DNA of 5,640 nt from Rhodocyclaceae bacterium. GTDB lineage: Bacteria > Pseudomonadota > Gammaproteobacteria > Burkholderiales > Rhodocyclaceae. Both the position numbers and the translations under genes were made by a program. The stretch's first letter is position 1; each line of letters opens with the position of its first letter. This document shows, piece after piece, positions 5,165 to 5,640 of this stretch. The stretch is taken from the NCBI GenBank assembly GCA_013821865.1, contig PNJM01000180.1, positions 1 to 5,640 of the forward strand. Direction: 5' to 3'. The notes under the pieces were generated by a model. The model was not told the origin of the DNA. It worked only from the letters and a program-made list of their open reading frames with translations, and searched no databases.

Positions 5165-5640
5165 TCAGCAAATCCGCGGGAGCTGTTCGCCGCTGAGGCG
5201 GTCGACGATGCGCTCGGCGCCGATCACGCTGCGCTGCGTCACCTGGCCCGCCGGGCTCGACTTCACGGTGCCGATGATCACGGCGCCGGCTTCGGGGGTC
5301 GTGCGGGCGATTATCTCCACGGCCTGCTGCGCCTGCGCCGCGGGGAGAATGCAGACGAAGCGGCCTTCGTTGGCGACGTAGAGCGGATCGAGGCCGAGGA
5401 TTTCGCAGGCACCTTGGACGAGCTCGCTCACGGGCACTTTCGCGGCGTCGATGGCGAGCGCGAGCTTCGCCTGCTCCGCGATCTCGACGAGCGCGGTCGC
5501 GAGTCCGCCGCGCGTGAGGTCGCGCAGGCAATGGATCTCCAACCCGGCCGCGAGGAGAGCCTGCACCGGCGCGACGAGCGGCGCGCAATCGCTGGCGATC
5601 TCGCTCTCGAAACTGAGGTTGGCGCGCGTGGCCATGATCG
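5165..5640 (-). CDS. hypE: Hydrogenase maturation protein HypE, C-terminal part (partial)
   Basis: The C-terminal 157 or so residues of HypE, entering from the right edge and ending in TGA at 5165-5167. HypE accepts a carbamoyl group from HypF on its C-terminal cysteine, dehydrates it to thiocyanate with ATP, and passes cyanide to the HypC-HypD iron centre. The protein ends LPRIC, the invariant tail whose cysteine carries the group. Other family segments are [25 protein letters not shown] (AIRS C-terminal domain) and [12 protein letters not shown]. The ATG at 5633-5635 is internal, because full-length HypE is about 330-350 aa and the frame stays open to the window edge. The gene faces hypD, whereas in common hyp clusters hypC, hypD and hypE point the same way, so the order here is rearranged or unusual. 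Confidence 0.95.
   Translation of the reverse strand, partial: IMATRANLSFESEIASDCAPLVAPVQALLAAGLEIHCLRDLTRGGLATALVEIAEQAKLALAIDAAKVPVSELVQGACEILGLDPLYVANEGRFVCILPAAQAQQAVEIIARTTPEAGAVIIGTVKSSPAGQVTQRSVIGAERIVDRLSGEQLPRIC

Noticed and set aside
5016..5588. 190-aa minus-strand open frame overlapping hypE
   Set aside because: It is an arginine-rich shadow frame of hypE, whose own frame shows all family motifs and the PRIC tail.

Overview
This 5.6-kb, GC-rich bacterial window lies between two [NiFe]-hydrogenase maturation genes. The left edge carries the last 42 codons of hypD (+ strand, stop at 130). The right edge carries the C-terminal half of hypE (- strand, stop at 5165, ending in the diagnostic PRIC tail). 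The two genes converge on the region between them. That region looks like accessory DNA: a P-loop ATPase with a DUF4143 domain, an unrecognised small protein, an insertion sequence and a broken YhcG-type (DUF1016) PD-(D/E)XK nuclease gene. The host is a high-GC hydrogenase-bearing bacterium. The protein style is compatible with Verrucomicrobiota/Opitutaceae or a proteobacterium, but the window alone does not settle the taxon.

Layout, left to right: hypD 3' end (2-130) followed by a perfect hairpin; ATPase/DUF4143 gene on the minus strand (171-1415); three imperfect 23-bp repeats that run into its start codon (1412-1480); a second, decayed copy of the hypD 3' end (about 1494-1623) with its own hairpin; an unknown 130-aa minus-strand gene (1639-2031); a complete IS1182-like element (2070-3878) with 16-bp terminal inverted repeats and one DDE transposase (2163-3704); the yhcG-like gene on the minus strand (3906-5053), broken by a frameshift in a GC-dinucleotide run and carrying three in-frame palindromes; then hypE (5165-5640, partial).

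Reading the minus strand, hypE, yhcG-like, the 130-aa gene and the ATPase all run the same way. Removing the IS and one copy of its short target repeat puts the 130-aa gene about 62 bp downstream of yhcG, so the IS probably split a former gene pair. The two hypD ends flank the ATPase gene as direct repeats, which suggests that this gene arrived by an event that duplicated or re-supplied the end of hypD. The main points for a second look are the duplicated hypD ends, the repeat array at the ATPase start, and the family of palindromes inside the nuclease gene. I did not find convincing evidence for a complete new multi-gene system.
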